From Chloroflexota bacterium (GTDB lineage Bacteria; Chloroflexota; Anaerolineae; B4-G1), in assembly GCA_024232355.1 (NCBI GenBank), contig JAAEPW010000033.1:1-64000 (forward strand): a stretch of 64,000 nucleotides of DNA, written 5' to 3'. A model generated the notes under the pieces. That model saw nothing but the letters and a program-made list of their open reading frames with translations. It searched no databases and had not been told where the DNA came from. The translations under genes and the position numbers were made by a program. Shown piece by piece: positions 8,564-17,695 of this stretch. How positions within the stretch are numbered: the stretch's first letter is position 1; each line of letters starts with the position of its first letter.

Positions 8564-8592
8564 TTGACAAGTATTGTGTTTTCTCGTATGAT
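8564..8592 (+). promoter_or_regulatory. Near-consensus sigma70 promoter for the ABC-2 permease pair
   Basis: TTGACA (8564-8569) and TATGAT (8587-8592) have 17-nt spacing. The predicted start is near 8599, about 55 nt before the ATG of the permease gene. Confidence 0.75.
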
Positions 8593-8654
8593 TCGGCCCA
8601 CTTAAATTCGCCAAGTGGTTCAGCGCCGTGCGGCACAAGGAAAAAACACACACG

Positions 8655-9824
8655 ATGGCACACATCCGAATTTTAATACTGCGAGCAATTTCCAAGCTCA
8701 GAGCCAAGTATCCCATATCCATACGCCGGTTTATCAGTGTGTTGACCAAGGAATACCGGCACATTCTGCGCGAGCCGCGCATGCTGTGGATGGTGTTCCT
8801 CTCCCCGGCCTTTGTCCTCATCACCTTATCAGGCATCTTTACCAGCGGCAGTGGTCGTGTCTCCCTAGTTATGTGGGATCAGGATCACACACCGCTGTCA
8901 CGCCAGTTTGTGTCTACCCTATCCAGTGACGATGACTTTGCGCTAGATCACGTATCCGGCTATGAGCAGATCGAATCGTCGTTGGTGAATCAACGTGCTG
9001 ACGCAGCGATGATCATTCCGCCCGGATTTGCCGACACGGTCTGGGGTGGCAAATCTGCCTCTGTGCAGGTTATTCTGGATGGGGTGGACAGGTCTACCGC
9101 CGGGCAAGCGACCGGCATGCTGTTGGCCCACACCGCTGATTTTGGGATGTCGCTGAGTCGCCAGTATGCGTTGCCCCCGCTGCCGCTGCAAATTCGATCC
9201 CAGTCCACCTACCTGCCCGACAATGCCGAACGGGACAGCATGCTGCCCGGCATCATCCCCATCGTTTTTTCTCTGCCCGTGATGGCCGCTGCCCTGGCCT
9301 TGGCCCGCGAGCGCGAGACCGGGTCGCTGGAATCGTTGGTCGTCACACCCGTGCGCGGCATCGAGTATTTGGGGGGAAAGTTGATCGCCTACGTCACCAC
9401 CGCGCTGGTCGGGCTGCTGCCGGTGTGGTTGGTGGCGACTTTGCTGTTCGGCGTGCCGTTTCGGGGCAGTCCACTGCTGCTCATCTTGCTGACCACAGAC
9501 TTTTTGCTGGCGAGCATGGGGATGGCGCTCTTTATCGGCAGCCTGGCGCGCAGCCAGCAGACCGTCACCGTAGTCGCCCTGTTTGTCTTTTTCGTGCCGG
9601 GCTTTTTCCTGACCGGCCTGATCGACCCCATAGACACCACCGATCTGGTGGGTACCGCTTTTTCTTACATGTTTCCCGGCACCCACTTTGTGATCATTTG
9701 CCGTGCTATTTTCCTCAAAGGGGCCAACCTTTTCGAGGTATGGCGGCCTGCATTGAGATTGTTGCTCCTTTCCATTGCGTGGATGATGTTGGGGATGTTG
9801 ACTTTTAGGAAACAGATCGACTGA
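8655..9824 (+). CDS. ABC-2 type transporter permease
   Basis: About 389 residues from the ATG at 8655 (AAGGAA upstream); a GTG at 8628 is an alternative. The layout is that of ABC-2 exporters of the YhhJ/DrrB type: a first membrane helix (MLWMVFLSPAFVLITLSG), a large extracytoplasmic domain with VVxWDQDHT- and MIIPPGF-like strands, then five C-terminal helices with the conserved ARERETGSLESLVVTPV cytoplasmic motif. It overlaps the next permease by one base. No ATPase gene adjoins, so the pair must borrow one encoded elsewhere. Confidence 0.88.
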   Translation: MAHIRILILRAISKLRAKYPISIRRFISVLTKEYRHILREPRMLWMVFLSPAFVLITLSGIFTSGSGRVSLVMWDQDHTPLSRQFVSTLSSDDDFALDHVSGYEQIESSLVNQRADAAMIIPPGFADTVWGGKSASVQVILDGVDRSTAGQATGMLLAHTADFGMSLSRQYALPPLPLQIRSQSTYLPDNAERDSMLPGIIPIVFSLPVMAAALALARERETGSLESLVVTPVRGIEYLGGKLIAYVTTALVGLLPVWLVATLLFGVPFRGSPLLLILLTTDFLLASMGMALFIGSLARSQQTVTVVALFVFFVPGFFLTGLIDPIDTTDLVGTAFSYMFPGTHFVIICRAIFLKGANLFEVWRPALRLLLLSIAWMMLGMLTFRKQID

Positions 9825-10954
9825 TGATCAAGGGTTTGCACCGTATCTGGGGATTGATGGTCAAAGAGCTGCGCCTGTTGAGCCGCGACAAGCTGCTGCT
9901 CGTATTCCTGCTGCTGGGCCCACTATTGGAACTGACCATGATGGGCGGCCTGACGGGGGGCGGCATCAAGAACCTGCCACTGGCCGTGGTTGACTTGGAC
10001 CACAGCCGAGCCAGCCGGGAGTTGATCGCCAAGCTGGGGCAGCAAGACGAATTGCTGATCAAAGCATACGGCGACGACGTCGCTCAGGCCCGGGAATGGA
10101 TGCAGCGAGGAGAGATCAGCGTCATCGTCGTGGTGCCGCCCGGTTATGCCGAGGCGCTGCTCGACCCGCTCCAGAGCGCCGAGGTGTCCGTCTCTGCCGA
10201 TGCTTCCAACTCTGTGGTCTCCACCGTTGCTATTGCCACGGCAGAAAAAGTGGCCGCCGAGATCATTGGGGATATCACCGCCCGTTATGCTGCTGCCAGT
10301 GAGGGGCCGGTGGAACTGCGTTTTATGGCTCGCTTCAACGAGACCCTCAGTGGTCGCCCCCATGCCCTCACCGCCATGCTGGGGCTGATCGTCTACCAGG
10401 TGACCCTGATCATCGCCTCGCAGAGTTTTACGCGCGAGCGAGAATTGGGCACAATGGAGCAACTGCGCGTCACACCGCTGGGCTATTTGGAACTGATGGC
10501 AGGCAAAGCCATCCCCACCCTGCTGATCGGCGTCGTGGACTGCTTGTTGATGACAGGGGTCGTCATCGTCTGGTTCGAAATTCCGATGCGCGGCTCGCTG
10601 TTGCTTCTAACGCTGCTCACGGTCCCGTTCATCCTGGTGCAGATCGGCTGGGGCACCCTTATCTCTTTGGTCTCGCGCACGCAACAACAGGCGATACTGT
10701 TCGTCTTTGCGATGGCGATGCTGGAGGTAGCCCTCTCTGGCTTTATGGTTCCCGCGAACAACCTGCCCGACGTTATGCGGGTGCTGTCCTACATCTCGTC
10801 GGTGCGACATTATACGGTGATCTTGCGCGGGATCATGGTGCGCGGAGCGGGTTTTGGTCCGTTGTGGCTGCCGTCGATGGCGCTCTGTGGGATCGCGCTG
10901 GTTGTGATCGCGCTGGCCTGGATGCGGCTCAGGGTGGGGTTGGATAATTTGTAG
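9824..10954 (+). CDS. ABC-2 type transporter permease
   Basis: 376 residues. The architecture matches its upstream partner: helix 1 (LLLVFLLLGPLLELTMMGG), an extracytoplasmic domain with VVDLDHSRASRELI and VIVVVPPGYAEALL, and C-terminal helices after FTRERELGTMEQLRVTPLG. The ATG overlaps the upstream stop, indicating translational coupling and probably a heterodimeric membrane unit. The substrate is unknown. A bidirectional terminator follows. Confidence 0.88.
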   Translation: MIKGLHRIWGLMVKELRLLSRDKLLLVFLLLGPLLELTMMGGLTGGGIKNLPLAVVDLDHSRASRELIAKLGQQDELLIKAYGDDVAQAREWMQRGEISVIVVVPPGYAEALLDPLQSAEVSVSADASNSVVSTVAIATAEKVAAEIIGDITARYAAASEGPVELRFMARFNETLSGRPHALTAMLGLIVYQVTLIIASQSFTRERELGTMEQLRVTPLGYLELMAGKAIPTLLIGVVDCLLMTGVVIVWFEIPMRGSLLLLTLLTVPFILVQIGWGTLISLVSRTQQQAILFVFAMAMLEVALSGFMVPANNLPDVMRVLSYISSVRHYTVILRGIMVRGAGFGPLWLPSMALCGIALVVIALAWMRLRVGLDNL

Positions 10955-10993
10955 AGACGTGGAAACTATAACCACAATGTGCCATACAATAGA

Positions 10994-11025
10994 AAACGCC
11001 CCCATAGATAATTCTGAGGGCGTTT
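10994..11025. terminator. Bidirectional terminator between the permease pair and dnaN
   Basis: AAACGCCC (10994-11001) pairs with GGGCGTTT (11018-11025) around a 16-nt loop. Runs of A on the left and T on the right would serve both converging transcripts. Confidence 0.75.
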
Positions 11026-11046
11026 CAAATTTTGGCAAATGGGAAA

Positions 11047-12180
11047 CTACCGCCCCAGATGCATCGGCATGATTACGTGGGTATAGTCCACGTCGCCCAC
11101 GGGCCGGACGACGCCAGGACTGGAGGACGTGGTCGTGTCCAACGCGACTTGGGGAGTGCCAACCACAGCGAGCAGGTCGATCATGTATTTGACATTGAAC
11201 GCAATTTCGATCTCTTCGCCTTCGACGCTGGCATCAAATTCGCTCACGTCGTCGCCGGTCTCTGCCGAGGTGGCCGAGACGATGATGTGGCCCGGAGTCA
11301 GCTCGGAGCCGGGCTTGACGTGCACGCGGGTGATGTGGGCTGCGTCGCGGGCAAAGATGAGGGCCGTCTTGCACGCTTTCAGGAACGCGGCAGTATCAAC
11401 CACAGTGTGCGTCGTTGTGCCGCTGGGGATGATCTGGCGATAGTCGGGAAAGTTGCCGTCTATCAATTGCGATACCAACACGATGTTGGTGAGTTGAAAG
11501 AGCACCTGGTTGCGAGTGGGCGTAACGGTGATGATGATGGGGTCTTTTTGCTCACCGCTGATGCGTCCCAGCTCGGTCAGTGCCCGGGCGGGGATGATGA
11601 TGCTAAAGGGGTCGGCGACGGGCTGAGGCAGTGGGATGGTGCGCACCGAGAGGCGGAATCCGTCGGCGGCGGCCAGCGTGAGTTGGTCGTTCTCGAACTT
11701 TGCCAGCACGCCGGTGAGGATCGGGCGGCTGTCGTCGGTGGCGGCGGCGAACGCGACTTGGCTCACTGCTGTACGCAGCACGTCCGGCTCGATAGGGATG
11801 CCCACGTTTTCTTCGGGAACCGGCACGATGGGGAATTCTTGCGCGTCAATGCCCTTGATGTTCGCCTCGCTGCGGCCCGCGCGCAAGTTGAGCGTCTGCG
11901 TACGCACGACCAACTCCATATCCACCTGCTCCGGCGGCAGTGCGTTGACTAGATCGACAAAGGTCCGCGCCGGGACGGTGGTGGCTCCTTCTTCTTCCAC
12001 TTTGGCGCCAATCCAGCAGTTGATGCCTACCTCCAGATTGGTGGCGGAGAGTTTCAGCCGTCCAGCGTCGGTCGCCAAAAGCACGTTGCCGAGCACCGGC
12101 AGCGTGGAGCGGGGAGAGACTGCTCGCCCAACGATGCTCAAGCCCTTGGATAGGTTTTCTTGTAGACAAGAGACTTTCAT
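11047..12180 (-). CDS. dnaN: DNA polymerase III beta subunit (sliding clamp)
   Basis: 377 residues with the three clamp domains in order. It starts MKVSCLQENLSKGLSIVGRA and has the characteristic ILTGVLAKFENDQLTLAAAD strand pair, the DGFRLSV motif, a domain-2/3 linker and an ending of VGDVDYTHVIMPMHLG that resembles the normal YxYxLMPMRL tail forming the partner-binding pocket. The clamp encircles DNA and tethers polymerase III. dnaA, recF and gyrase genes are not adjacent, so the classical origin cluster is absent here. It has its own -10/-35 and a terminator, and may also be read through from the methyltransferase genes upstream. Confidence 0.95.
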   Translation of the reverse strand: MKVSCLQENLSKGLSIVGRAVSPRSTLPVLGNVLLATDAGRLKLSATNLEVGINCWIGAKVEEEGATTVPARTFVDLVNALPPEQVDMELVVRTQTLNLRAGRSEANIKGIDAQEFPIVPVPEENVGIPIEPDVLRTAVSQVAFAAATDDSRPILTGVLAKFENDQLTLAAADGFRLSVRTIPLPQPVADPFSIIIPARALTELGRISGEQKDPIIITVTPTRNQVLFQLTNIVLVSQLIDGNFPDYRQIIPSGTTTHTVVDTAAFLKACKTALIFARDAAHITRVHVKPGSELTPGHIIVSATSAETGDDVSEFDASVEGEEIEIAFNVKYMIDLLAVVGTPQVALDTTTSSSPGVVRPVGDVDYTHVIMPMHLGR

Positions 12181-12226
12181 AAATCCGCCCCCTTCTCAAA
12201 GTTTGATGGTTGGTTTGAATGGGGTC

Positions 12227-12255
12227 AGTATACACCAACTCGCTGAGCCGCACAA
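12227..12255 (-). promoter_or_regulatory. Promoter for dnaN
   Basis: On the minus strand TATACT (12227-12232) is a good -10 box, with TTGTGC (12250-12255) 17 nt upstream as a poor -35 box. It is placed about 46 nt before the dnaN start. Confidence 0.5.
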
Positions 12256-12262
12256 GTGGGTG

Positions 12263-12688
12263 TTATTCGTCCTCTTCACCCTCTAAACCGGGCATTTCCA
12301 GGTGTACCACGTCGCCGTGGACGTCCACCGTGGCGCGAAAGCCCGTCATCCATAGGGCCGTGCGCAATTCGTCCACGTCCACGTTGCCCGGCTCTAGGAT
12401 GCGGTCCATATTGTCGATGGCGTGCTCGATGGACGCCCGCGTGAACAGGTCCTCTTCGCCCAGCATGTGGATGACGCCCTCGGTGACGGCGTCGCGCATC
12501 GACAGAATACGCTCTTTGATCTGCCCCACGATCTGGCGATCTATGTGCTCGGCCTCGACGTGGCGCAAAAAGTCGCCATCGGGCACGGCATAGTGAGGGG
12601 TCTGGCCGACGTAGACGGCTTTGGCGGGTTGGCCATCTTGGTTGAATATCAGGTCAGCGAACAACGGACGTCGCATCACATTGCTCAT
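12263..12688 (-). CDS. Small conserved-looking protein of unknown function
   Basis: 141 residues, acidic, no membrane segment or signal. I do not recognise a domain. The N-terminal part (RRPLFADLIFNQDGQPAKAVYVG) looks like a beta-hairpin, the middle is helical (HIDRQIVGQIKERILSMRDAV), and the tail ends in GLEGEEDE. Its ATG overlaps the stop of the methyltransferase gene by four bases, so the two are translationally coupled. It precedes dnaN by 82 nt on the same strand. The coupling suggests a shared role with the methyltransferase, not yet definable. Confidence 0.6.
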   Translation of the reverse strand: MSNVMRRPLFADLIFNQDGQPAKAVYVGQTPHYAVPDGDFLRHVEAEHIDRQIVGQIKERILSMRDAVTEGVIHMLGEEDLFTRASIEHAIDNMDRILEPGNVDVDELRTALWMTGFRATVDVHGDVVHLEMPGLEGEEDE

Positions 12689-13617
12689 TTTGCGCCTCCC
12701 TTTTTCTCCAGCGGCGTTTTGAAATCATAGACGCCGTCGCGCACCGCAAAGCGCACACCACAGTCGATGCAATAGAGTGCATCTCCTTCGTCCTCAAACA
12801 TGGTTGAGCCACAAACAGTGCAGCGGAAGAAAGCGCCCGACGGTGCGGCGGGTTTGTCGACGCTGGCCTCACAGCGGGCAAAGACACTGGGCGTTAGTTG
12901 CCACAGCGCGCCGGTGGGTTGGAATAATTGGTCCAGCGATACGAGCAACTTGGTGGGCACTATTCGCTTGAGCAAACCCATCCGGAGGTGAGAGACGGTG
13001 CGCAGTTCGTGCACTGTTAGCCCTACCCCGGCCAATTTCTCCCGCATCCAGGTTGGGTGGAAATTAAAGTTCAGTTCCACAAACTCGACCGGTTCCTGGT
13101 CAAAAGGCGACCAGTCTTGCCGCCGCACGAGATAGCGCAGGATCGACTTGACGTTTTGTTTGTTGGCAAACTCTAGCACGAGCGTGCCCTTGGGCGCGAG
13201 AATTTGCGCGATACCCTGCAACACTGCCGGTGCGTCGGCGGCGTGGTGGATGGTGCGGATGGTCGTCACCGTGTCGAAAAGGCCGCGGGCAAAGGGCAGC
13301 TTGTAAAAGTCACCGGCGACATAGACGTAGCGGGGGTGTCCGCCGGAACCGCCCTCTCCCCAAATCTCTTGGGCCTGGTGAAGCTGCGAGAGCGCATAAT
13401 CGAAAAACACGACCTCGTCGTAGCCTTGGTAGAGGTCTGCCAGGCGGCCAAAGCCCGCGCCGATCTCGATCAGGCGGCGGCCGGTCGGGGACAGCATGTG
13501 GTGCATCGCCACGCGCTCGACGGCGTCTTCGTACTCGCGCCCCTGCCCCCAGAATTCGGTGCGGTAGGTGGAGCCTTCGTAATCACAAATAGGTGGGTTT
13601 GTTTGAGACATTGTCAA
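12685..13617 (-). CDS. SAM-dependent methyltransferase with C-terminal zinc ribbon
   Basis: 310 residues. A class I methyltransferase fold occupies about 30-190: motif I LIEIGAGFGRLADLY, the acidic strand VVFFDYALSQL, VAGDFYKLPFARGLFDTV and the post-motif strand GTLVLEFANKQNVKSIL. The C-terminus holds a zinc ribbon with CTVCGS and CIDCGVRFA, resembling the Trm112-like tail fused to some bacterial methyltransferases. The substrate is unknown. It is coupled to the downstream small gene by an ATGA overlap. Confidence 0.82.
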   Translation of the reverse strand: MTMSQTNPPICDYEGSTYRTEFWGQGREYEDAVERVAMHHMLSPTGRRLIEIGAGFGRLADLYQGYDEVVFFDYALSQLHQAQEIWGEGGSGGHPRYVYVAGDFYKLPFARGLFDTVTTIRTIHHAADAPAVLQGIAQILAPKGTLVLEFANKQNVKSILRYLVRRQDWSPFDQEPVEFVELNFNFHPTWMREKLAGVGLTVHELRTVSHLRMGLLKRIVPTKLLVSLDQLFQPTGALWQLTPSVFARCEASVDKPAAPSGAFFRCTVCGSTMFEDEGDALYCIDCGVRFAVRDGVYDFKTPLEKKGGAK

Positions 13618-13708
13618 ATTAGGCGTTGTTCAGAAACAACGTTGTGCCTCACAAGTGTTTTTACGTAGGAAACGAGTCGAAAAGCCCAAGTTATTTTTGA
13701 ACAATCCA

Positions 13709-14365
13709 TTAGGGTAACTCGATTCCGTCCGGCAGACTCTCGATCTGTACTTGTATGGGTTGAAGCGCGCCGCGCAACTCGTTGACCACCGGGTCCAATC
13801 CCGATTCTCCTAGCCTGATGTGGACCGGCACCTCCATCTGGATGGGGATGGTCTCGTGGACCGGTACATTCAGGCGCACGGGAATGGTCTGGCTGACGGG
13901 CACGGACATACTCAGGTAGATGGGAAGTTGCAGTCCAGCCGGGAGGGATAGAGACACGCTCCCATTGATCACACCGCCGCCCCCAGGCAGATTGAATTGA
14001 GCAGGCATGCCGTACAGCGGCACGGCTTGTTGCAGGACGACGGTCGTGTCTTGCTCGATGATCAAATCAAAATATATCGGCAAGGGTTCGTCGAGCGGCA
14101 GATTGAATTGGATGGGAATGGGCTCGTCGATCTGCACCGAGGTATCGATGGTGGCCTCACCCAGCCCCAGGAAGGCGGCGTCTAGGTTGTACAACAGTGG
14201 CTCGACCAGACCAGTCTTGAGGGTAAAGATCGTATCGAGAGCGGGTATGGTCACCACGAGCAACACAGAAACCAGAACAAAGTTCACGGCGAACGAAAAG
14301 AGGATGGCAATATCCCGAAAAGCAGTCCAAAAACGTCTGATTCTTCCCATCTCTGATTCTTCCAT
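13709..14365 (-). CDS. Unknown single-pass membrane protein with proline-rich beta repeats
   Basis: 218 residues from the ATG at 14365, chosen for the strong AAAGGAGGT ahead of it; the frame opens further upstream without such a site. A cytoplasmic head is followed by one membrane helix (DIAILFSFAVNFVLVSVLLVV). The rest is extracytoplasmic and built of repeated short strands: EPIPIQFNLPL, EPLPIYFDLI, QLPIYLSMSV, TIPVRLNVPV, TIPIQMEVPV. I do not recognise a family. The alternation of hydrophobic and polar residues with I-P-I/V punctuation suggests a repetitive beta structure at the cell surface. Confidence 0.65.
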   Translation of the reverse strand: MEESEMGRIRRFWTAFRDIAILFSFAVNFVLVSVLLVVTIPALDTIFTLKTGLVEPLLYNLDAAFLGLGEATIDTSVQIDEPIPIQFNLPLDEPLPIYFDLIIEQDTTVVLQQAVPLYGMPAQFNLPGGGGVINGSVSLSLPAGLQLPIYLSMSVPVSQTIPVRLNVPVHETIPIQMEVPVHIRLGESGLDPVVNELRGALQPIQVQIESLPDGIELP

Positions 14366-14515
14366 TGCGTGACCTCCTTTGGTTGGCAAACTGGGATCCG
14401 ACATGCTGACTATATCATCACCGGGCAAAAAACACAACTTGTATATTCCACGCATCAAAATCTCGGACAAGCCACCGACTAAACTGAATGCAGTGAATGG
14501 GCGTGCAGTGTCTAT

Positions 14516-15415
14516 TTATGGCCAGATATTTGCCGGCGACTCGATGCACGTGTCGCTGTCTGGATTCTTGAACGTTTCGTAGAACATCACCATGTCCATC
14601 CCGGTGGCTTCTTCTAATGTCACCGGAGGGTTTGTCGACGGGTCTGTGAAAAGCTGACTCAAGCCAGGCGACTCGAGGTACAAAACTATCCAAGTAACCT
14701 CCTTGAACTGGGGACATGCTTGCATCGTCGGCGGCTCGTAGCTCGCCGGCCCCCTGTATATGATGAAAAACCCCACTTGATCGTAGACGAGCCAGAGGGT
14801 GTAATACACAGGCGCATCCCGCTCGATCGGGGGCATCATATGGATATAAACCTGCGAGGGAACTCCATACTTGCTCAATAGCTGATCTGGCGAGTAACGC
14901 TGCCAATCTTGCGCAAAACGCTCAGATGTAGCCCCCCTGAACACCTCGCTATGCACTTGGATAGAATCGACTAGCCCGTCTTTCTCAGAAAAATCGAGGT
15001 TGACTGTATAGTCAAAAAGACGATCGGGATGCGGCATCTGAATGCCAAAACCGAGTGTTGCAATCAAGTTTGTGACAGTTTGCCACTCGCTCTGACCAGG
15101 TGCCACACCCCACCAGCAAGGAAGATCACAACCACTATTGGTTTCGAGCAATTCTCTCACCAAAGTATGTTTCTCATCTGCAGTAAGCGTAGGATAAAGA
15201 GTAGGGGTGGGATGAGGTGTCCGAGTTGGGGTTGCTGGGATAGGTGTGAGTGTACGAGTAGAAGATGGAGACAGCGTTCGTGGTGATGCAGCAGTTGTGG
15301 GTAACAACGTTTCGACCACAGGCGATGGGGAAAGATTGGAACATCTCACAAGGCTTATTGATACCACAGCCACTATACTAACAGCAAATCTTCTCTGGTT
15401 TATTATCTTTTGCAT
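14516..15415 (-). CDS. Putative secreted or lipid-anchored protein of unknown function
   Basis: 299 residues. A hydrophobic N-terminus ends in SLVRCSNLSP, a poor lipobox because Arg precedes the Cys. A low-complexity T/P/S-rich linker (about 30-75) then leads to a globular domain starting GCDLPCWWGVAPGQSEWQTV. The paired Cys and WWG-x-x-PG motif recurs, from memory, in secreted Chloroflexota proteins of unknown role. It begins 15 nt after the ABC-2 permease stop, so it may be expressed with that transporter. Confidence 0.6.
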   Translation of the reverse strand: MQKIINQRRFAVSIVAVVSISLVRCSNLSPSPVVETLLPTTAASPRTLSPSSTRTLTPIPATPTRTPHPTPTLYPTLTADEKHTLVRELLETNSGCDLPCWWGVAPGQSEWQTVTNLIATLGFGIQMPHPDRLFDYTVNLDFSEKDGLVDSIQVHSEVFRGATSERFAQDWQRYSPDQLLSKYGVPSQVYIHMMPPIERDAPVYYTLWLVYDQVGFFIIYRGPASYEPPTMQACPQFKEVTWIVLYLESPGLSQLFTDPSTNPPVTLEEATGMDMVMFYETFKNPDSDTCIESPANIWP

Positions 15416-15430
15416 CCTATGTAATTGTCC

Positions 15431-16675
15431 TTATACTCCCCGCATCAAAGCCCACTCGCGGGAAAAGGCATAGGCCGCCAATAGGATAGAGACGACGGCA
15501 TACGCGGCGGCGGCTCCCCACGTCAGTGCCAACGCCCCTGGCGCGACGCCACCGCCGAACAGATCACGCATCGCCACCAGTACGCCCACCATCGGCAATG
15601 CATACACAGACATCGGAGGCGCAGCGCTGACGCCAAAGGTCGCTACGAGTGCCACACCTGGGAGTAGCAGTTGTAGCAGGCCCAAGAAGAGGTTTGCCTC
15701 GCGATAGTTCTTGGCAAAAGTGCACACCGTGGCTACGATCCCATTCGCCATGGTCATCAAGGGCAACATCAACAACATGAGCCACACCAGCGCCTGCCCC
15801 AAATTTCCCAACTGCGTGACGCCCGGCATCGCGAGACTGCTGCTCGTGCCCATCGGTATGATCGAGAGAAAGGATACGTACGCCAGGCTGTCCAACGACC
15901 ACAAACCGATGGTGATCGCTGAAACGATGATACTGAGGGCAATTTTGCCCAACACGATTCCAATGCGGCTAGAAGGCGTGATGAGCAGGGGTTCCATCGT
16001 GTGGCGCTCTTTCTCACCGACGGTCATGTCGGCCACCAGGCTCAGCCCGCCGCTGAACGTCCACGAGGCGACGGCCATGGTCAAGAACAGGCTGCCGATT
16101 AGCGAGGAAGCCCCCTCCCCTGATACGATGGGGGCAGCAGCGACGCCTGTCGTTGCTGTGGCCTCTTGTGCCAGCCGGATGGGGTTTATCCACGCAGGAT
16201 CCAATCCTTGACGGGCCAAGCGATCCGTCAGCACCTCATGCTCGTATTTTCTGAGCGCTTGTTGGACAGTGGTAACGGCAAACTCGGGCAGCCAGCCGCT
16301 ACGACTGCTGGTCAGGGTGAGGGTGATGGCTTGTTCGGCCTCCAACTGGTCCATGGCGTCGGGCGGAATCTCGAGCACGGCCATCAATTCGCCGCCCTGT
16401 AATGCTTGCTCCAGATCGGGCGGCGCGTCTACCAATTGAAGCAGGACTTTGTCGTCCAGCTCGGCGACCAATCCGGGTAACTGCTCTCCATTGACGATGA
16501 CGATGGGCAGTCCGTCACGGGTCTGGCGCACGATTTGCCACAACACAAATACCCCGCCGATCGCGCCCAGAATCGGCATCAGCAACGGCGTGGCAAAGAG
16601 AAAAAAGAGCGCCCGCCGGTCGCGCAAAAGGTCACGCGCTTCTTTGATAAAGACGTGTCGCACGATTTTTAGCAT
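15431..16675 (-). CDS. ABC-2 permease, NatB-like
   Basis: 414 residues. It opens with VRHVFIKEARDLLRDRRALFFLFATPLLMPILG, typical of NatB-type permeases that pair with a single NatA ATPase. An extracytoplasmic domain follows, then six C-terminal helices after the conserved VGEKERHTMEPLLITPSSR. NatAB exports Na+ in Bacillus, but many relatives have unknown substrates. It starts 16 nt after the glucokinase gene. A NatA-like ATPase lies 4 kb upstream on the same strand, with the nagA-nagZ-glk genes between. Confidence 0.82.
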   Translation of the reverse strand: MLKIVRHVFIKEARDLLRDRRALFFLFATPLLMPILGAIGGVFVLWQIVRQTRDGLPIVIVNGEQLPGLVAELDDKVLLQLVDAPPDLEQALQGGELMAVLEIPPDAMDQLEAEQAITLTLTSSRSGWLPEFAVTTVQQALRKYEHEVLTDRLARQGLDPAWINPIRLAQEATATTGVAAAPIVSGEGASSLIGSLFLTMAVASWTFSGGLSLVADMTVGEKERHTMEPLLITPSSRIGIVLGKIALSIIVSAITIGLWSLDSLAYVSFLSIIPMGTSSSLAMPGVTQLGNLGQALVWLMLLMLPLMTMANGIVATVCTFAKNYREANLFLGLLQLLLPGVALVATFGVSAAPPMSVYALPMVGVLVAMRDLFGGGVAPGALALTWGAAAAYAVVSILLAAYAFSREWALMRGV

Positions 16676-16691
16676 TGGGGATTGTTCCTTC

Positions 16692-17693
16692 TCAGAGAAG
16701 CGCTCGACAAGCTGTTCCCAGGAGCGCGGTCTGTGGGTTGACGATGACGTGAACGGGAACGTCGACCAGCATCTCGGTCATGATTCCCTTGTTCCAAAAG
16801 GCATTCAGAAACCGCTCTTTTTCTCGTTCCAGAACGGGCAGGATGCGAGGCGGAATGCCTCCACCCAAATATACGCCCCCGGTAGCTACGACTTGAAGCG
16901 CCAAGTTGCCCGCTTTTGCTCCCAGGATCGAGATAAAGTGATTGAGGGTAGCCGTGCAAATCTCGCACGGCGTCTCTGGGGCGAGCGCCGCGTTGACGAT
17001 CACGGGCGTTGGGTCTTGGACCATTGCCAGTTGCTCGGATAACCAGGCCGGTTCGCTAGCATAGCCACTCTCTTTGAGAAAGGCATAGATGTGGGGGATT
17101 CCCATACCGGAGCAGACCAACTCGTAGCTCACGTGCTCGTACGATTGTTGGACGTGACGCAGCAACTCGACCTCGATGGAATTGGTCGGCGCAAAGTTTG
17201 CGTGCCCCCCTTCCGAGACACAGGTTTGATATTGTGCTCCGTCCCAAATCAGAAACGCTTCGCCCAACCCTGTGCCCGGCGCAATGACGGCAATTGGACC
17301 TTTGGCGATGGGTCGTCCTGTATTCAGCGTGTGCAGATCATTCGGCTGAAGGTGGGGGATTGCTTGGGCGGTAGCCTCCAGATCGTTGATCAATTCAACG
17401 ACCTGGAGGTCTAGGGCTTGCTGAATACTATTTTGGTCCAACTCCCAGGGCAGGTGGCTGATCGTAGCTGTGACACGACCTTCGATCACCGGGCCAGCCA
17501 CGGCGAAGACTGCCTGGTCCACGCTCTGCCTGGCTTGAGCCAGAAATTCACCCACGAGCGATTCAAAGGTCGCATAATTCGCGGTAGGCAGCGTGGATTG
17601 AGCCAGCGGTGCGCGTGGCCCAGCCTCGGATGAGAATATCGCGAGATCGGTCTTGGTCGCGCCGACGTCGCCAGCAAGAAGTAGGATTGGCAT
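16692..17693 (-). CDS. glk: Glucokinase (Glk family)
   Basis: 333 residues. Family signatures run in order: the phosphate-binding loop GDVGATKTDLA, the catalytic region ELINDLEATAQAIP, IAPGTGLGEAFLI, SEGGHANFAP, the SGMGIPHIY segment and the adenosine-binding VATGGVYLGGGIPPRI. The reaction is ATP-dependent phosphorylation of glucose at C6. Position 2 nt after the N-acetylhexosaminidase and downstream of nagA suggests it may act on sugars released there, perhaps including N-acetylglucosamine; that specificity is inferred. Confidence 0.88.
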   Translation of the reverse strand: MPILLLAGDVGATKTDLAIFSSEAGPRAPLAQSTLPTANYATFESLVGEFLAQARQSVDQAVFAVAGPVIEGRVTATISHLPWELDQNSIQQALDLQVVELINDLEATAQAIPHLQPNDLHTLNTGRPIAKGPIAVIAPGTGLGEAFLIWDGAQYQTCVSEGGHANFAPTNSIEVELLRHVQQSYEHVSYELVCSGMGIPHIYAFLKESGYASEPAWLSEQLAMVQDPTPVIVNAALAPETPCEICTATLNHFISILGAKAGNLALQVVATGGVYLGGGIPPRILPVLEREKERFLNAFWNKGIMTEMLVDVPVHVIVNPQTALLGTACRALL

Positions 17694-17695
17694 AG

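Noticed and set aside
11032..11952. 306-codon plus-strand frame
   Set aside because: Antisense to dnaN; Gly/His/Arg-rich and without a recognisable fold.
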